Assembly (NCBI GenBank): GCA_051872335.1
Contig: JBJEDT010000045.1
Coordinates: 62,001 to 126,000 of the forward strand
Origin: SUG2458 sp051872335
GTDB lineage: Bacteria > Bacillota_I > Bacilli_A > RFN20 > CAG-826
Reading direction: 5' to 3'
Length of the DNA stretch: 64,000 bases
The notes beneath the pieces are model-generated. The model was not told where the DNA came from. It did no database searches and saw only the letters and a list, made by a program, of their open reading frames with translations. Of this stretch, positions 27,350-36,054 are shown piece by piece. The first letter of the stretch is position 1. The number at the start of each line of letters is the position of its first letter. The position numbers were made by a program, and so were the translations under genes.

Positions 27350-27428
27350 TCCTACGCTGGCATTACCCAGATCAGGTATGGTCGACCTTTCACAAAGGTC
27401 CTCTCAGCCTAGTTTACTAAGCTCCCAC
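27350..27428 (-). promoter_or_regulatory. TPP riboswitch (THI element)
   Basis: Read on the minus strand, the leader has CTGAGAGG, then ACCTGATCTGGGTAATGCCA and GCGTAGGA, the invariant core of the thiamine pyrophosphate aptamer; the variable P3 stem (GACCTTTGTGAAAGGTC) lies between. It controls the ThiT-like gene, with low thiamine expected to allow expression. Confidence 0.97.
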
Positions 27429-27511
27429 AAGTATTTTAGCACGATTATTTTTCTATTAAAAGAATATTTTATTTTTATCATCATATATTTTACTAGACAA
27501 AGGAGACACTT

Positions 27512-27928
27512 ATGGATCGTATGCAACCTCCACCAAATTATTACGGGCAACCTTATCCACCAGAACAAAATCAACAACAAAATTATCAGCAACCCTATAT
27601 GGGCCAACCAATGAATAATCCTTTACCACCTCCTCCAATTGCACCACGAGCTGAAAAAACAAATAAACCTCAAGAAGATTACGAACAAATGGTGAAAGAT
27701 TCATCAAATGATGGAGCAGTATATTTTACCCAAACAATGAATGACTATCGTAAAAAGAATGTTAATGTTTATTGTACATTTCCAGACTCAGCAAAAAACA
27801 GAGATATGGTCTTCCGTGGAAGATTAATCTCTGCAGCTATGGATCATGTTGTTTTAGAAGATAGAGAATCTGGTACTCTTTATATAATTTTAGGTGTATA
27901 TATTAACTTCATTGAAATTAGTAAATAA
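27512..27928 (+). CDS. gerQ: GerQ-like spore coat protein
   Basis: 138 residues. A Pro/Gln/Tyr-rich N-terminus of about 50 residues is followed by the GerQ-type domain: NVNVYCTFPDSAKNRDMVF, RGRLISAAMDHVVLEDRES, GTLYIILGVYINFIE. In Bacillus GerQ is a cross-linked coat protein needed for germination and is placed outside the core. The start has AAAGGAGACACTT upstream. No other sporulation gene is in this window, so whether the organism sporulates or uses the protein otherwise is open. Confidence 0.8.
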   Translation: MDRMQPPPNYYGQPYPPEQNQQQNYQQPYMGQPMNNPLPPPPIAPRAEKTNKPQEDYEQMVKDSSNDGAVYFTQTMNDYRKKNVNVYCTFPDSAKNRDMVFRGRLISAAMDHVVLEDRESGTLYIILGVYINFIEISK

Positions 27929-28591
27929 CTATTTAATCCATATAATTGGTTCAATACCGTTTTGTACTAAATAATCATTTGCTTTTGTAAAATGCTTGCA
28001 ACCAAAGAATCCTCCTCTATTAGCTGATAAAGGAGAAGGATGATTTGCACATAAAACTAAGTGCTTAGGATTTTTAAGATAAGCACTTTGTTTTTTTGCG
28101 TTTCCACCCCAAAGCATAAAAACAAAAGGATAATCTAATTCATCTAATTCTTTTAAGATATTATGATATAGTTCTTCATATTCTCTATTGTTATGTGATA
28201 GTGGTTTACCCTCTTCAACTGTAAGAATTGAGTTTAATAATAAAACACCTTGAGTAGCTAGATAAGTTAAATCTCCATCTTTATTAAAAAAGATTTCATT
28301 ACAATCATCTTCAATTTCTTTATAAATATTTTTAAGTGAAGGTGGTACTTTACAAGTTGATGGAACAGAAAAAGATAATCCCATTGCTTGACCTTTTTCA
28401 TGATATGGATCTTGTCCAATAATAACAACTTTTATTTTATCTAAAGGACATAAAGAAAAAGCATTAAACATTAAATCTCGTGGTGGATAAATTGTTTTAT
28501 TATTATATTCATCATCAAGATATAATTCTAATTTCTTAAAATAATCTTTCTCTTTTTCTTTTTCAAAAAATTCTTTCCAAGAACCAAACAT
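27929..28591 (-). CDS. ung: Uracil-DNA glycosylase
   Basis: Family 1 UDG that removes uracil from DNA. The 220 residues match the family; the catalytic water-activating loop GQDPYH is at residues 59-64 and the minor-groove loop HPSPLSA near 184. The FMLWGGNAKK and FFGCKHF blocks are also typical. It lies ten bases downstream of the CapF-like gene and seems to be the last gene of the glnA-like-glmM-glmS run, although its function is unrelated. Confidence 0.98.
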   Translation of the reverse strand: MFGSWKEFFEKEKEKDYFKKLELYLDDEYNNKTIYPPRDLMFNAFSLCPLDKIKVVIIGQDPYHEKGQAMGLSFSVPSTCKVPPSLKNIYKEIEDDCNEIFFNKDGDLTYLATQGVLLLNSILTVEEGKPLSHNNREYEELYHNILKELDELDYPFVFMLWGGNAKKQSAYLKNPKHLVLCANHPSPLSANRGGFFGCKHFTKANDYLVQNGIEPIIWIK

Positions 28592-28601
28592 CCATTAACC
28601 C

Positions 28602-29669
28602 CTAACTATCTTTACTTTCATCGTATTCATAAGGAATAACCCATTTCAATAATATTCCTTCATCACTCATGCATTTTATAATAATCTTTACTTCTGACGG
28701 TACACATAATTCTTTAAATGTCTCATCGATATTATAATTATATACTTTTTTTGTTCTTAAATCTTCAATCTTAACAACAAATTTACCCGTTATAAACATT
28801 AGTCTTTTTGGATGGTTACTATATTCATTAGTTATCTCTTCATTTATTTTAAATTTATAAAGAAACTTCTTTCCACCAAAACGAGAACTATAAACTAAAT
28901 AATGTTGACCATCTTTATCAATAGAGTTCATCTTTAGTATTTCTTGTTTTTCAAAGATACATTGATTATATATATTAATTAATTCAGTTAATAATTTATC
29001 AAAAACAATTGGTACATCTCTTGTATCATTATATTGCTTCAATATTAGAAACAAATCATAAATATTTTTATTCGTTAAAAAATAAGCATTTGCAAATTTT
29101 TGGCTTGATATGCTTTTTTTAGAAATATGACCTTTAACAATTTCAATTAATTCGTTTTTAACATCTTCAATATAATTAAATTCAACAGCTTTTTCTTCTC
29201 CAATTTCAACAGGAATATCATTAACAACTTTATTACAAATATCCATAATATAATCGCATTGTCTATCATCACACCATCTTCCAAAAATATTAGTAGCTCT
29301 AAAAAGATGGATATTGCTACTAAAAAGAGACGCCATATTAGTAAGTTGTATTTCACGATTTCGACATGACTTAGAAAACTCAGAAGTTCCTAATCTTTGT
29401 GAAGAAGGCCCTACATAAATAATCAAAGCTTTATTAAGTGACTCAACATATTTGTTTAAAAACAAATTAAACATTGAATCATCATTACGATAATACTTCT
29501 CTTTTAAAATAGATATATAGATGATTGCATCAACGCTTGAGAATATATCATTAATTTGATATTCGCTATCATTTTCTTTAATTTCAACAAATTCAATATC
29601 AGGATCACTATTGGTTGTTATTAAATAATCTTTAATATTTATTGTTTCATCAATCAGTAGTACTTTCAT
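28602..29669 (-). CDS. CapF-like SDR epimerase homologue with degenerate active site
   Basis: 355 residues aligning to CapF (UDP-sugar C3-epimerase/reductase of capsule synthesis): the RATNIFGRWCDDRQCDYIMD block matches RWPNLFGKWC of CapF, and LKQYNDTRDVP matches its linker, followed by a cupin-like domain (about residues 245-355). However the Rossmann glycine motif is absent at the start (VLLIDETINIKDYL), the catalytic YxxxK is changed to F and C (EFSKSC), and the cupin histidines are missing. It is therefore probably not an enzyme. It lies 56 bases downstream of glmS on the same strand. Confidence 0.75.
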   Translation of the reverse strand: MKVLLIDETINIKDYLITTNSDPDIEFVEIKENDSEYQINDIFSSVDAIIYISILKEKYYRNDDSMFNLFLNKYVESLNKALIIYVGPSSQRLGTSEFSKSCRNREIQLTNMASLFSSNIHLFRATNIFGRWCDDRQCDYIMDICNKVVNDIPVEIGEEKAVEFNYIEDVKNELIEIVKGHISKKSISSQKFANAYFLTNKNIYDLFLILKQYNDTRDVPIVFDKLLTELINIYNQCIFEKQEILKMNSIDKDGQHYLVYSSRFGGKKFLYKFKINEEITNEYSNHPKRLMFITGKFVVKIEDLRTKKVYNYNIDETFKELCVPSEVKIIIKCMSDEGILLKWVIPYEYDESKDS

Positions 29670-29725
29670 AATATTTAGCCCCCACTAAAATATATTTTAA
29701 TATTTTTGTCGTAATTTGTCGAATA

Positions 29726-31462
29726 TTAGTCTACAGTTACACATTTTGCAAGATTACGAGGCTTATCAACATTCAGTCCTTTTAGTGATGCGAGGTAAAA
29801 AGTCAAGTAATGCATTAAATAAACAAGATAGATTTTTTCATACATTGAATTAAACTTAAAATTAATTTCATTTTTATTTACATTATCATTTGCTTCACCA
29901 AAAATATATATTTTAGCTTTGCGTGATTTAATCTCTTCTATGTTTACGTTCATTAAATTATTTGTATTAAAACAAATTACATATGATTCATCATTTAATA
30001 AAGCAATTGGACCATGCTTTAATTCACCACCTAAAAATACAAGACAATTTATATAACATACTTCTTGTAATTTTAAAGCAACTTCCTTTAATAAATCGTA
30101 ATCATCTTTTCGACCTACAAAATAAATAGTTTGTGCCTTTTCTAAATTATGAGCTAACTCCTTAATTTTTAATAAATCATTTGTACTATTTTCTAATCGC
30201 TTTATAAAATTATGAATATTATTAGTAGAAAAATCTTTTCTTTTAAAAGTAGACAATATATAAAGTAGAGAAATAGTTGCATAATAACACTTTGTTGAAG
30301 CAACCGATACTTCTTTACCACAACATATATCTAAATTATAATCAGATGCACGTGCTATTGAGGATTTGCTATTGTTGCAAATAGAAATTAATTTACACTT
30401 ATGTTTTCTAATCTTTTGTATTGCTCTTAATACATCAGCAGTTTCTCCAGATTGAGAAATTACAAAATAAATATTTTTGTTACTTATTTTAATATTTTCA
30501 TCATTAAAAGAGGATGCTACAAAACACATTACATCATTTAAAAAGAAACGTTTAGCAAAGACACAGGCATTATAAGAAGTTCCACAACCAATGAATATTA
30601 TTTTTTTATTTTTAACTAGTCTTTGAATTGTCTTAAGGATTTTAAAATTTTTATACTTTTCAACTAATAATTTTTGAATACTAGATATTTCATTCAATTC
30701 TTTTTCCATAAATGAAGAATACCCATTTAATGATAAGGAGCTTCTTTCAAAATCATTTTCTATATTTTCATATATAATTTCTTTTTTTAAATTAAATGCT
30801 CTATATTCATTAGCATTCATATAACCAAATGTATTATCCAGAACTTCAAAATATTTACTTGATTCAGGTAAAGCATATAAGTCGCTTCCTAAATAAGAAG
30901 TACCTTCATTAAAAGAAATATATAAAGGCATAAAAGATCTTGCAAAAAAAATAGTATCTTTTTTATTTTCAACAATAAAAGCGATAGCATATGATCCTTT
31001 AATTAATTTTGTAGCATTTTTTAGTGCTCCAAGGATACTACGAGTTTTAAGAAAGTAATAGGCTATAAGGTTTGCTACTACTTCGCTATCTGTTTCACCA
31101 GTAAATGTAATTCCTTCTTCTAAAGATAATAATTTTTCTTTAATTTCTAAATAATTTGAAATAGTACCGTTATGAACTAAAGCTATTTTCTTATCAAATG
31201 AAAAATGAGGATGGCAATTTAAAATCGTGCATCCTCCATGTGTTGCCCATCTTGTATGAGCTATTCCACAATTACTACTTATATTTTTATCAATCTTACT
31301 AGATAAATTTTTGACTTCACCAAGTGTTTTATATACCTTAATTTTATTATTTAGAATGGCTATACCACATGAATCATAACCCCGATATTCTAAACTAAAA
31401 AGTCCTTCAATTAATGAACTTACTACATTTTGATTACTAACACTACCAAATATTCCACACAT
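29726..31462 (-). CDS. glmS: Glutamine-fructose-6-phosphate aminotransferase GlmS
   Basis: Makes glucosamine-6-phosphate from fructose-6-phosphate and glutamine, the first step to UDP-GlcNAc. The N-terminal nucleophile Cys2 (MCGIFGS), HTRWATHG and the GLEYRGYDS-like motif mark the glutaminase domain; two SIS domains follow, with SQSGETADVLRA and VASTKCYY. The C-terminus NLAKCVTVD is normal. It has 578 residues, slightly short. Its ATG overlaps the glmM stop. No glmS ribozyme is seen upstream. Confidence 0.96.
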   Translation of the reverse strand: MCGIFGSVSNQNVVSSLIEGLFSLEYRGYDSCGIAILNNKIKVYKTLGEVKNLSSKIDKNISSNCGIAHTRWATHGGCTILNCHPHFSFDKKIALVHNGTISNYLEIKEKLLSLEEGITFTGETDSEVVANLIAYYFLKTRSILGALKNATKLIKGSYAIAFIVENKKDTIFFARSFMPLYISFNEGTSYLGSDLYALPESSKYFEVLDNTFGYMNANEYRAFNLKKEIIYENIENDFERSSLSLNGYSSFMEKELNEISSIQKLLVEKYKNFKILKTIQRLVKNKKIIFIGCGTSYNACVFAKRFFLNDVMCFVASSFNDENIKISNKNIYFVISQSGETADVLRAIQKIRKHKCKLISICNNSKSSIARASDYNLDICCGKEVSVASTKCYYATISLLYILSTFKRKDFSTNNIHNFIKRLENSTNDLLKIKELAHNLEKAQTIYFVGRKDDYDLLKEVALKLQEVCYINCLVFLGGELKHGPIALLNDESYVICFNTNNLMNVNIEEIKSRKAKIYIFGEANDNVNKNEINFKFNSMYEKIYLVYLMHYLTFYLASLKGLNVDKPRNLAKCVTVD

Positions 31463-32778
31463 TATATACTTTCCTCATTAATAAGAGTAATTAAATAATT
31501 TTCTATAAAATCTGCAATTTTCATATTATCTATGTGATTATCTGATTGAACACAAACTCTATATGCATTTTCTGTTCCACTACTTCTTACAACAATATTT
31601 AGATCTCCTTGGAACATATCATTTATATAACTTTTTAAAGTATTAAGAATGTCATCATTTATTATCTTTTTATTTTTATTCAAAATTGTTCTTTCTACTT
31701 TATCAATATGTTTAAAATCTTGGACTAGTTTAGAAAGAGTACAATCTTGTTCATATAAAATATGAAGTATACTTATTAAAATATATAATCCATCAGAGCA
31801 AGACATATAACTTTTATCGATTATATGTCCACATGGTTCTCCACCTAAAATTGATTCATGTATATTCATTTCACTAATAACATTACTATCACCAGTTGGT
31901 GAAATATAAAAAGGAATCTTACTCTCGTTTAAATATTTTCTCAAAGAAAGGTTAGATGTTTCTTGTAAAACTAGACTCCCAACCTTACCTTTTTTATGAT
32001 AATAATTGTATAAAATATATAAGATATCATCACCATCAATAATATTTTTATGTTCATCAAGAAATTCTATACGATCTCCATCACCATCTAGAAAAGCACA
32101 AATATCATATTGATCTTTATTTTTATATTTATGTATATTTGTCACTCCACAATCATTATTAATGTTTTTACCATTTGGTTGATTATTTATTAAGGTAACA
32201 TCTAGTGCATATTGCTTAATAACATTAATAATATTTAAGATTCCACCATTGGCACAATCTATTAGTAATTTTCCTTTATATTTAAATTGAGGAAAATGGC
32301 TAATCAAATTACTTTGATAATCATAAATTAAGGATGGTCGAAAATGAAGTTTACCAAATTCATTTGAATAAAAATCCTCATGCTTTAAAAACATATTCAT
32401 CTCAATTTCATCTTTAAGTGTAGGAGGGATTTTTTGTCCATTATTCAAGAACACTTTTATGCCATTATCGTCAAAAGAGTTGTGGGAAGCAGTAACCATC
32501 ACAGATAAAGAATATTTTTTTGATAAGTAAGAAATACAAGGAGTTGAACAAATGCCGCAATTATCAACATTTATTCCATAATATAAAAACACAGATGTTA
32601 AAGTATACACAATGAACTCGGAGGATTCACGTGTATCATAACCAATTAATACCTTCTTCTCTAACTTATTCTTTTTTATGAAAAGAGAAATACTATAGCC
32701 GATTTCTTTTATAAACTCGTAAGTAAGAAATTCACCTGCTTTGCCTCTAATTCCATCAGTTCCAAAAAAATGAGACAT
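31462..32778 (-). CDS. glmM: Phosphoglucosamine mutase GlmM
   Basis: Converts glucosamine-6-phosphate to glucosamine-1-phosphate. The 438 residues begin FFGTDGIRGKAGE; the phosphoserine loop TASHN has S98, the metal loop reads DGDGDR, and the C-terminal phosphate-binding RSSGTENAYRV is present. It is directly coupled to glmS and 48 bases after the glutamine synthetase gene, so the run forms a supply line for cell-wall amino sugars. Confidence 0.95.
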   Translation of the reverse strand: MSHFFGTDGIRGKAGEFLTYEFIKEIGYSISLFIKKNKLEKKVLIGYDTRESSEFIVYTLTSVFLYYGINVDNCGICSTPCISYLSKKYSLSVMVTASHNSFDDNGIKVFLNNGQKIPPTLKDEIEMNMFLKHEDFYSNEFGKLHFRPSLIYDYQSNLISHFPQFKYKGKLLIDCANGGILNIINVIKQYALDVTLINNQPNGKNINNDCGVTNIHKYKNKDQYDICAFLDGDGDRIEFLDEHKNIIDGDDILYILYNYYHKKGKVGSLVLQETSNLSLRKYLNESKIPFYISPTGDSNVISEMNIHESILGGEPCGHIIDKSYMSCSDGLYILISILHILYEQDCTLSKLVQDFKHIDKVERTILNKNKKIINDDILNTLKSYINDMFQGDLNIVVRSSGTENAYRVCVQSDNHIDNMKIADFIENYLITLINEESI

Positions 32779-32826
32779 ATAATCCCCCTTTTATTACTTA
32801 TGATTTTCATTTAAAAAATATGACAA

Positions 32827-34017
32827 TTATTTATAAATTAATAATTGATTAAATAATTCATTATTCAAAACATCTTTTATAAAAATACTCTTTGAAAAAT
32901 AAAGATAAGCTTCTTTTAATGAGGTTGGTATTTTCTTATTCCTGGTTTTAATAATTCTATTTTCATTTATTCCTTTAAAACCAGCACTTAATATGAGACT
33001 AATAGCAAGATAGGGATTAATAAAAGCATCTGGATTTCGTATTTCAATTCGAGAAGTATCATTACTAGATTCTATTACTCTAATTAAAGACTTTCGTGAA
33101 TATAAACTATAATCAATTTCTTTAGGTGTTTCTCCACCATCATTTAAACGATAATACGAATAAAAAGTTCTATTTAATACATAAAACATACTTTGCATTT
33201 TACTTAAAATGCCATGAACAAATTGTAAGCAAAGTGAAGAACTTTTATTATTCATAGAATCAAAAAATAAATTACTGTTATTATTCCAGCAAGAAATATT
33301 TATATGTAATCCATTACCTGGAAGATGTGAAAAAGGTTTTGGAGAAAAGTCAACTTTTACATTATATTTTAATGCATACAATTCTATCAAATATTTCAAC
33401 AATAAAAATCTATCACATGCTTCAAGAACATCTTTATAAATGTAATGAATTTCTTGCTGGCCTTTTCCACATTCGTGATGACTTGCTTCTACTTGATAAC
33501 CAAATTGATTTAATTTCCTGGTAACATATTTTCTAAATTCATAGCCCTTATCTTTAATACCTATATCTAAATAACTTCCTTCATCAATTGGATTATTATT
33601 TTCATCTAACAAATAAAACTCAAACTCAAAACTAACATTAATATTAGTAATGTTATTTTCTTTTTTATTTCTTAAAACTATATCTTTTAATAAATTACGT
33701 GTATCACATGGGTGAATTGTTTTATCAATGTTTAATAGGTAACAAAAAATAATAGCTATTGGTTCATCTTCTTCTGATTCAATGATTTGAAAACTTTCAT
33801 AATCTGGTTTTAGATATAAAGGAGATACATTAATAGATTGAAAGCCATTAATAGAAGAACCATCAATAGAAATTTCTTCATCTAGTATCCTATCAATAAA
33901 ATATGTTGAATACTCTATTCCTTTTAAGTTTCCATCAATATCACAGAATAATAATCTAATACTTTGAAGTTTATTTCTAAGTATTTCTTCTTTTATAGTA
34001 ATTTTTGTTTTTTCCAA
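32827..34017 (-). CDS. Glutamine synthetase (type I, short)
   Basis: Makes glutamine from glutamate and ammonia. With 396 residues it is about 50 shorter than GlnA. The active-site blocks are present: FEFEFYLL, the ASHHECGKGQQEIHY helix, GNGLHINIS, and RIEIRNPDAFINPYLA. I see no adenylylation site (NLY). Placed directly before glmM-glmS, it could feed glutamine to GlmS, and may be a dedicated copy rather than the main enzyme; I leave the gene symbol open for that reason. A terminator lies upstream of its start. Confidence 0.85.
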   Translation of the reverse strand: MEKTKITIKEEILRNKLQSIRLLFCDIDGNLKGIEYSTYFIDRILDEEISIDGSSINGFQSINVSPLYLKPDYESFQIIESEEDEPIAIIFCYLLNIDKTIHPCDTRNLLKDIVLRNKKENNITNINVSFEFEFYLLDENNNPIDEGSYLDIGIKDKGYEFRKYVTRKLNQFGYQVEASHHECGKGQQEIHYIYKDVLEACDRFLLLKYLIELYALKYNVKVDFSPKPFSHLPGNGLHINISCWNNNSNLFFDSMNNKSSSLCLQFVHGILSKMQSMFYVLNRTFYSYYRLNDGGETPKEIDYSLYSRKSLIRVIESSNDTSRIEIRNPDAFINPYLAISLILSAGFKGINENRIIKTRNKKIPTSLKEAYLYFSKSIFIKDVLNNELFNQLLIYK

Positions 34018-34047
34018 AATAAAACCCTCACTAATATTAATGAGGGT
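34018..34047 (-). terminator. Terminator upstream of the glutamine synthetase gene
   Basis: ACCCTCA and TGAGGGT (34041-34047 with 34024-34030) pair on the minus strand, followed by TTTTATTTT. It ends the GNAT-Nudix/127-residue gene pair. Confidence 0.8.
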
Positions 34048-34068
34048 AAAGATAATTCAATACCAATT

Positions 34069-34452
34069 TTATAAGATAGTTATAAGAGTAATAATCATTC
34101 CTATAATAAAGACAATAAGAGTAATCCAAACAATTTTTGAAATGCTGAATCGATTTCTTTTTTCTTCATGAGCTAATTCTTCTTGAATCTGTTTTTCATT
34201 TAATAAAGAAAATTTAACAATTGTTAAAGCTATTTCTTTTGCTTCTTTAAGTTCCATTCCTTCATCTAATCTAAGTTTAATAAAATTATCGACAAAAGAT
34301 TTGATATTTTTTTCTAAAGGTGTTTTAGGTTCAACCTTATATTTTAAAGATACTTTATCAACATTATTCAATCTATTAAAATCATAAATAATATCTTTTC
34401 TTAAAGATACTATTTCTTTTTTATAATTTATATATATATCTTTCTTTTTCAT
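34069..34452 (-). CDS. Small tail-anchored membrane protein
   Basis: 127 residues. About 100 charged, helical residues (including LEKNIKSFVDNFIKLRLDEG and LKEAKEIALTIVKF) precede a single C-terminal membrane helix (IVWITLIVFIIGMIITLITI). It starts two bases after the GNAT-Nudix gene on the same strand and is probably co-transcribed. I recognise no family; the architecture suggests a cytoplasmic domain tethered to the membrane. Confidence 0.65.
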   Translation of the reverse strand: MKKKDIYINYKKEIVSLRKDIIYDFNRLNNVDKVSLKYKVEPKTPLEKNIKSFVDNFIKLRLDEGMELKEAKEIALTIVKFSLLNEKQIQEELAHEEKRNRFSISKIVWITLIVFIIGMIITLITIL

Positions 34453-34453
34453 A

Positions 34454-35377
34454 TTAAAGTGCTAATAATGCTTCTGTTACAGCTCTTAAAGTATCTTCAT
34501 ATGGATTTTCTAAAATAAATTGATCAACTTTTTCCCATTTGACTTCTTTAAAATATTTTGGCTCATTTAGTGAAGTTTCTAATTCTTCATCGACACTAAA
34601 AACATGAATATCAACTTTTTTGTGTATTGTGCAAACTCCAAATGTTGCAAAGAATTGAAGATTTGTCATATTTCTAAAATCTTTTCCAGAAAAAGAATAT
34701 TCAACACTTTTAATTTGCTTAATCCAGTCATCTTCAAGTAGCATAACACCCGTTTCTTCTAGACATTCTCTAATTGCAGCTTGCATAGAAGTTTCGCCAG
34801 CTTCAATATGACCTTTTGGTAATTCAACTCTATTATCATGATTAACTAAGCATAAGACTTTATCTTTACAAAAAACAATCGCCATTGAACTATGTTCTAA
34901 TCTTTTAGTATTTACATAATCTACAGGTGGTATAGTAAGTGAATAAATTGCATAAGAACTAATTTTTAGGTCTTTTAATTTAACTTCAGTAGGGGCATCA
35001 GTTATTTCAATTAGTTGACCTCCAAGAAGTTCAATAACTCTTCTTGAAGCAAAATTATTTTCTCCACAAGCTAAAATAATCTTTTTCATTTCATAATGTC
35101 TATATAAAGGTAAGACCATCGTAATAGCTTCATATCCATATCTATTTCCTCGATAATCATCAAAGATATCAACATCGATATTACCTTCGTAAGTACTACT
35201 TAAATTATCACCAATTCGTACGGTTAAATGACCAATTACTTCATTTGAGGAATTTAAAATAATATCGAAATAATAATATGGTAATGATTCAAAATCTGTA
35301 GGTAATTTCTCTTCAATTAGTAAAAGAGTTAACCTATCACCATTAATCTTTTTAAAATTAGTAGAAAACTCAAACAT
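34454..35377 (-). CDS. GNAT acetyltransferase-Nudix hydrolase fusion
   Basis: 307 residues with two enzymes in one chain. Residues 1-130 form a GNAT acetyltransferase (acetyl-CoA loop YRGNRYGYEA at 75-84, FASRRVIELLGG at 109-120). Residues 150-300 form a Nudix hydrolase with a complete Nudix box from G189 to V211 (E195, R203, E204, E207, E208). Each half alone is common; the fusion is not. It could link hydrolysis of a nucleotide derivative to acetylation of the same or a related compound, but the substrate cannot be deduced. Confidence 0.85.
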   Translation of the reverse strand: MFEFSTNFKKINGDRLTLLLIEEKLPTDFESLPYYYFDIILNSSNEVIGHLTVRIGDNLSSTYEGNIDVDIFDDYRGNRYGYEAITMVLPLYRHYEMKKIILACGENNFASRRVIELLGGQLIEITDAPTEVKLKDLKISSYAIYSLTIPPVDYVNTKRLEHSSMAIVFCKDKVLCLVNHDNRVELPKGHIEAGETSMQAAIRECLEETGVMLLEDDWIKQIKSVEYSFSGKDFRNMTNLQFFATFGVCTIHKKVDIHVFSVDEELETSLNEPKYFKEVKWEKVDQFILENPYEDTLRAVTEALLAL

Positions 35378-35429
35378 ATATATACCCCCAATATAATATA
35401 GTTCTTAAAACTATATTAGCATTTTTTAT

Positions 35430-35466
35430 AAAAAAATGGTAGTAGACCATTTTAGCCCACTACCAT
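35430..35466 (-). terminator. Terminator of the glycolipid operon
   Basis: ATGGTAGT/ACTACCAT pair (35459-35466 with 35436-35443), followed on the minus strand by T7. The 5' arm overlaps the last codons of the CrtO-like gene. Confidence 0.8.
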
Positions 35467-36054
35467 ATTACTACTTTGTCCTTTAAGGGAATTTTTCTTT
35501 AGTTCTAATTCATAGATTCGAAGTAATTTGGGTCTATTTAATCTTTGAATCAAAACAGGTGGGATATTTAGGACAAAGTTAATAATCATTAAAGGTAACA
35601 TAATCCTTAAAAATAAATCTGTAGGATTATATATAAAGATAATTACTCCTATTAAAGCCATCCAAATATGAATACTTTCAGCATAGCAAGTTTCAACAAG
35701 AAAATAATACAAATAATTGGAGTCTGTCTTTTCTATATTTCTTTTAGAAAAATTAGTTGTTAATTTTCCTAACTCTGGTACCTTATCTTTCCACTTTAAA
35801 ATTTTTAATCCTTTGGTTAGAAATCTATTTTCCCATTTATAAACATGAAATATTCTTTTATATGGATCAAACCATTTACGAGGTAGAGCATGAATAACTG
35901 TAGCAACAATTATATCTAATACAAAGATTACAATTGCATTAATCCATGTATAAAGCCAAACAGCTAAAATATCATACCCTACTGGAACAAAAATAGTATT
36001 TAAAATAGCTACTAAGAAAATAGAAATAAATAATGTAGGTAAATATAGTTTCAT
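35452..36054 (-). CDS. CrtO-like (glycosyl-diaponeurosporenoate acyltransferase family) membrane protein
   Basis: 200 residues with four hydrophobic segments. The pattern PYKRIFHVYKWENRF, then KWKDKVPELG and FLVETCYAESIHIW, matches the CrtO family, whose known member in Staphylococcus adds a fatty acid to a glycosylated carotenoid. No carotenoid genes (crtM, crtN) are present, so the acceptor here is probably another glycolipid. It follows the PlsC-like gene with no gap, last in an operon of three. Confidence 0.75.
   Translation of the reverse strand: MKLYLPTLFISIFLVAILNTIFVPVGYDILAVWLYTWINAIVIFVLDIIVATVIHALPRKWFDPYKRIFHVYKWENRFLTKGLKILKWKDKVPELGKLTTNFSKRNIEKTDSNYLYYFLVETCYAESIHIWMALIGVIIFIYNPTDLFLRIMLPLMIINFVLNIPPVLIQRLNRPKLLRIYELELKKNSLKGQSSNMVVG

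Noticed and set aside
27404..27707. Minus-strand open frames opposite the gerQ-like gene
   Set aside because: They run through the TPP riboswitch side and the Pro/Gln-rich region of gerQ, have no ribosome site and give low-complexity protein; shadows of the real gene.
31463..32826. glmS ribozyme upstream of glmS
   Set aside because: The glmS start overlaps glmM, leaving no room for the ribozyme, and none of its core was seen before glmM either.
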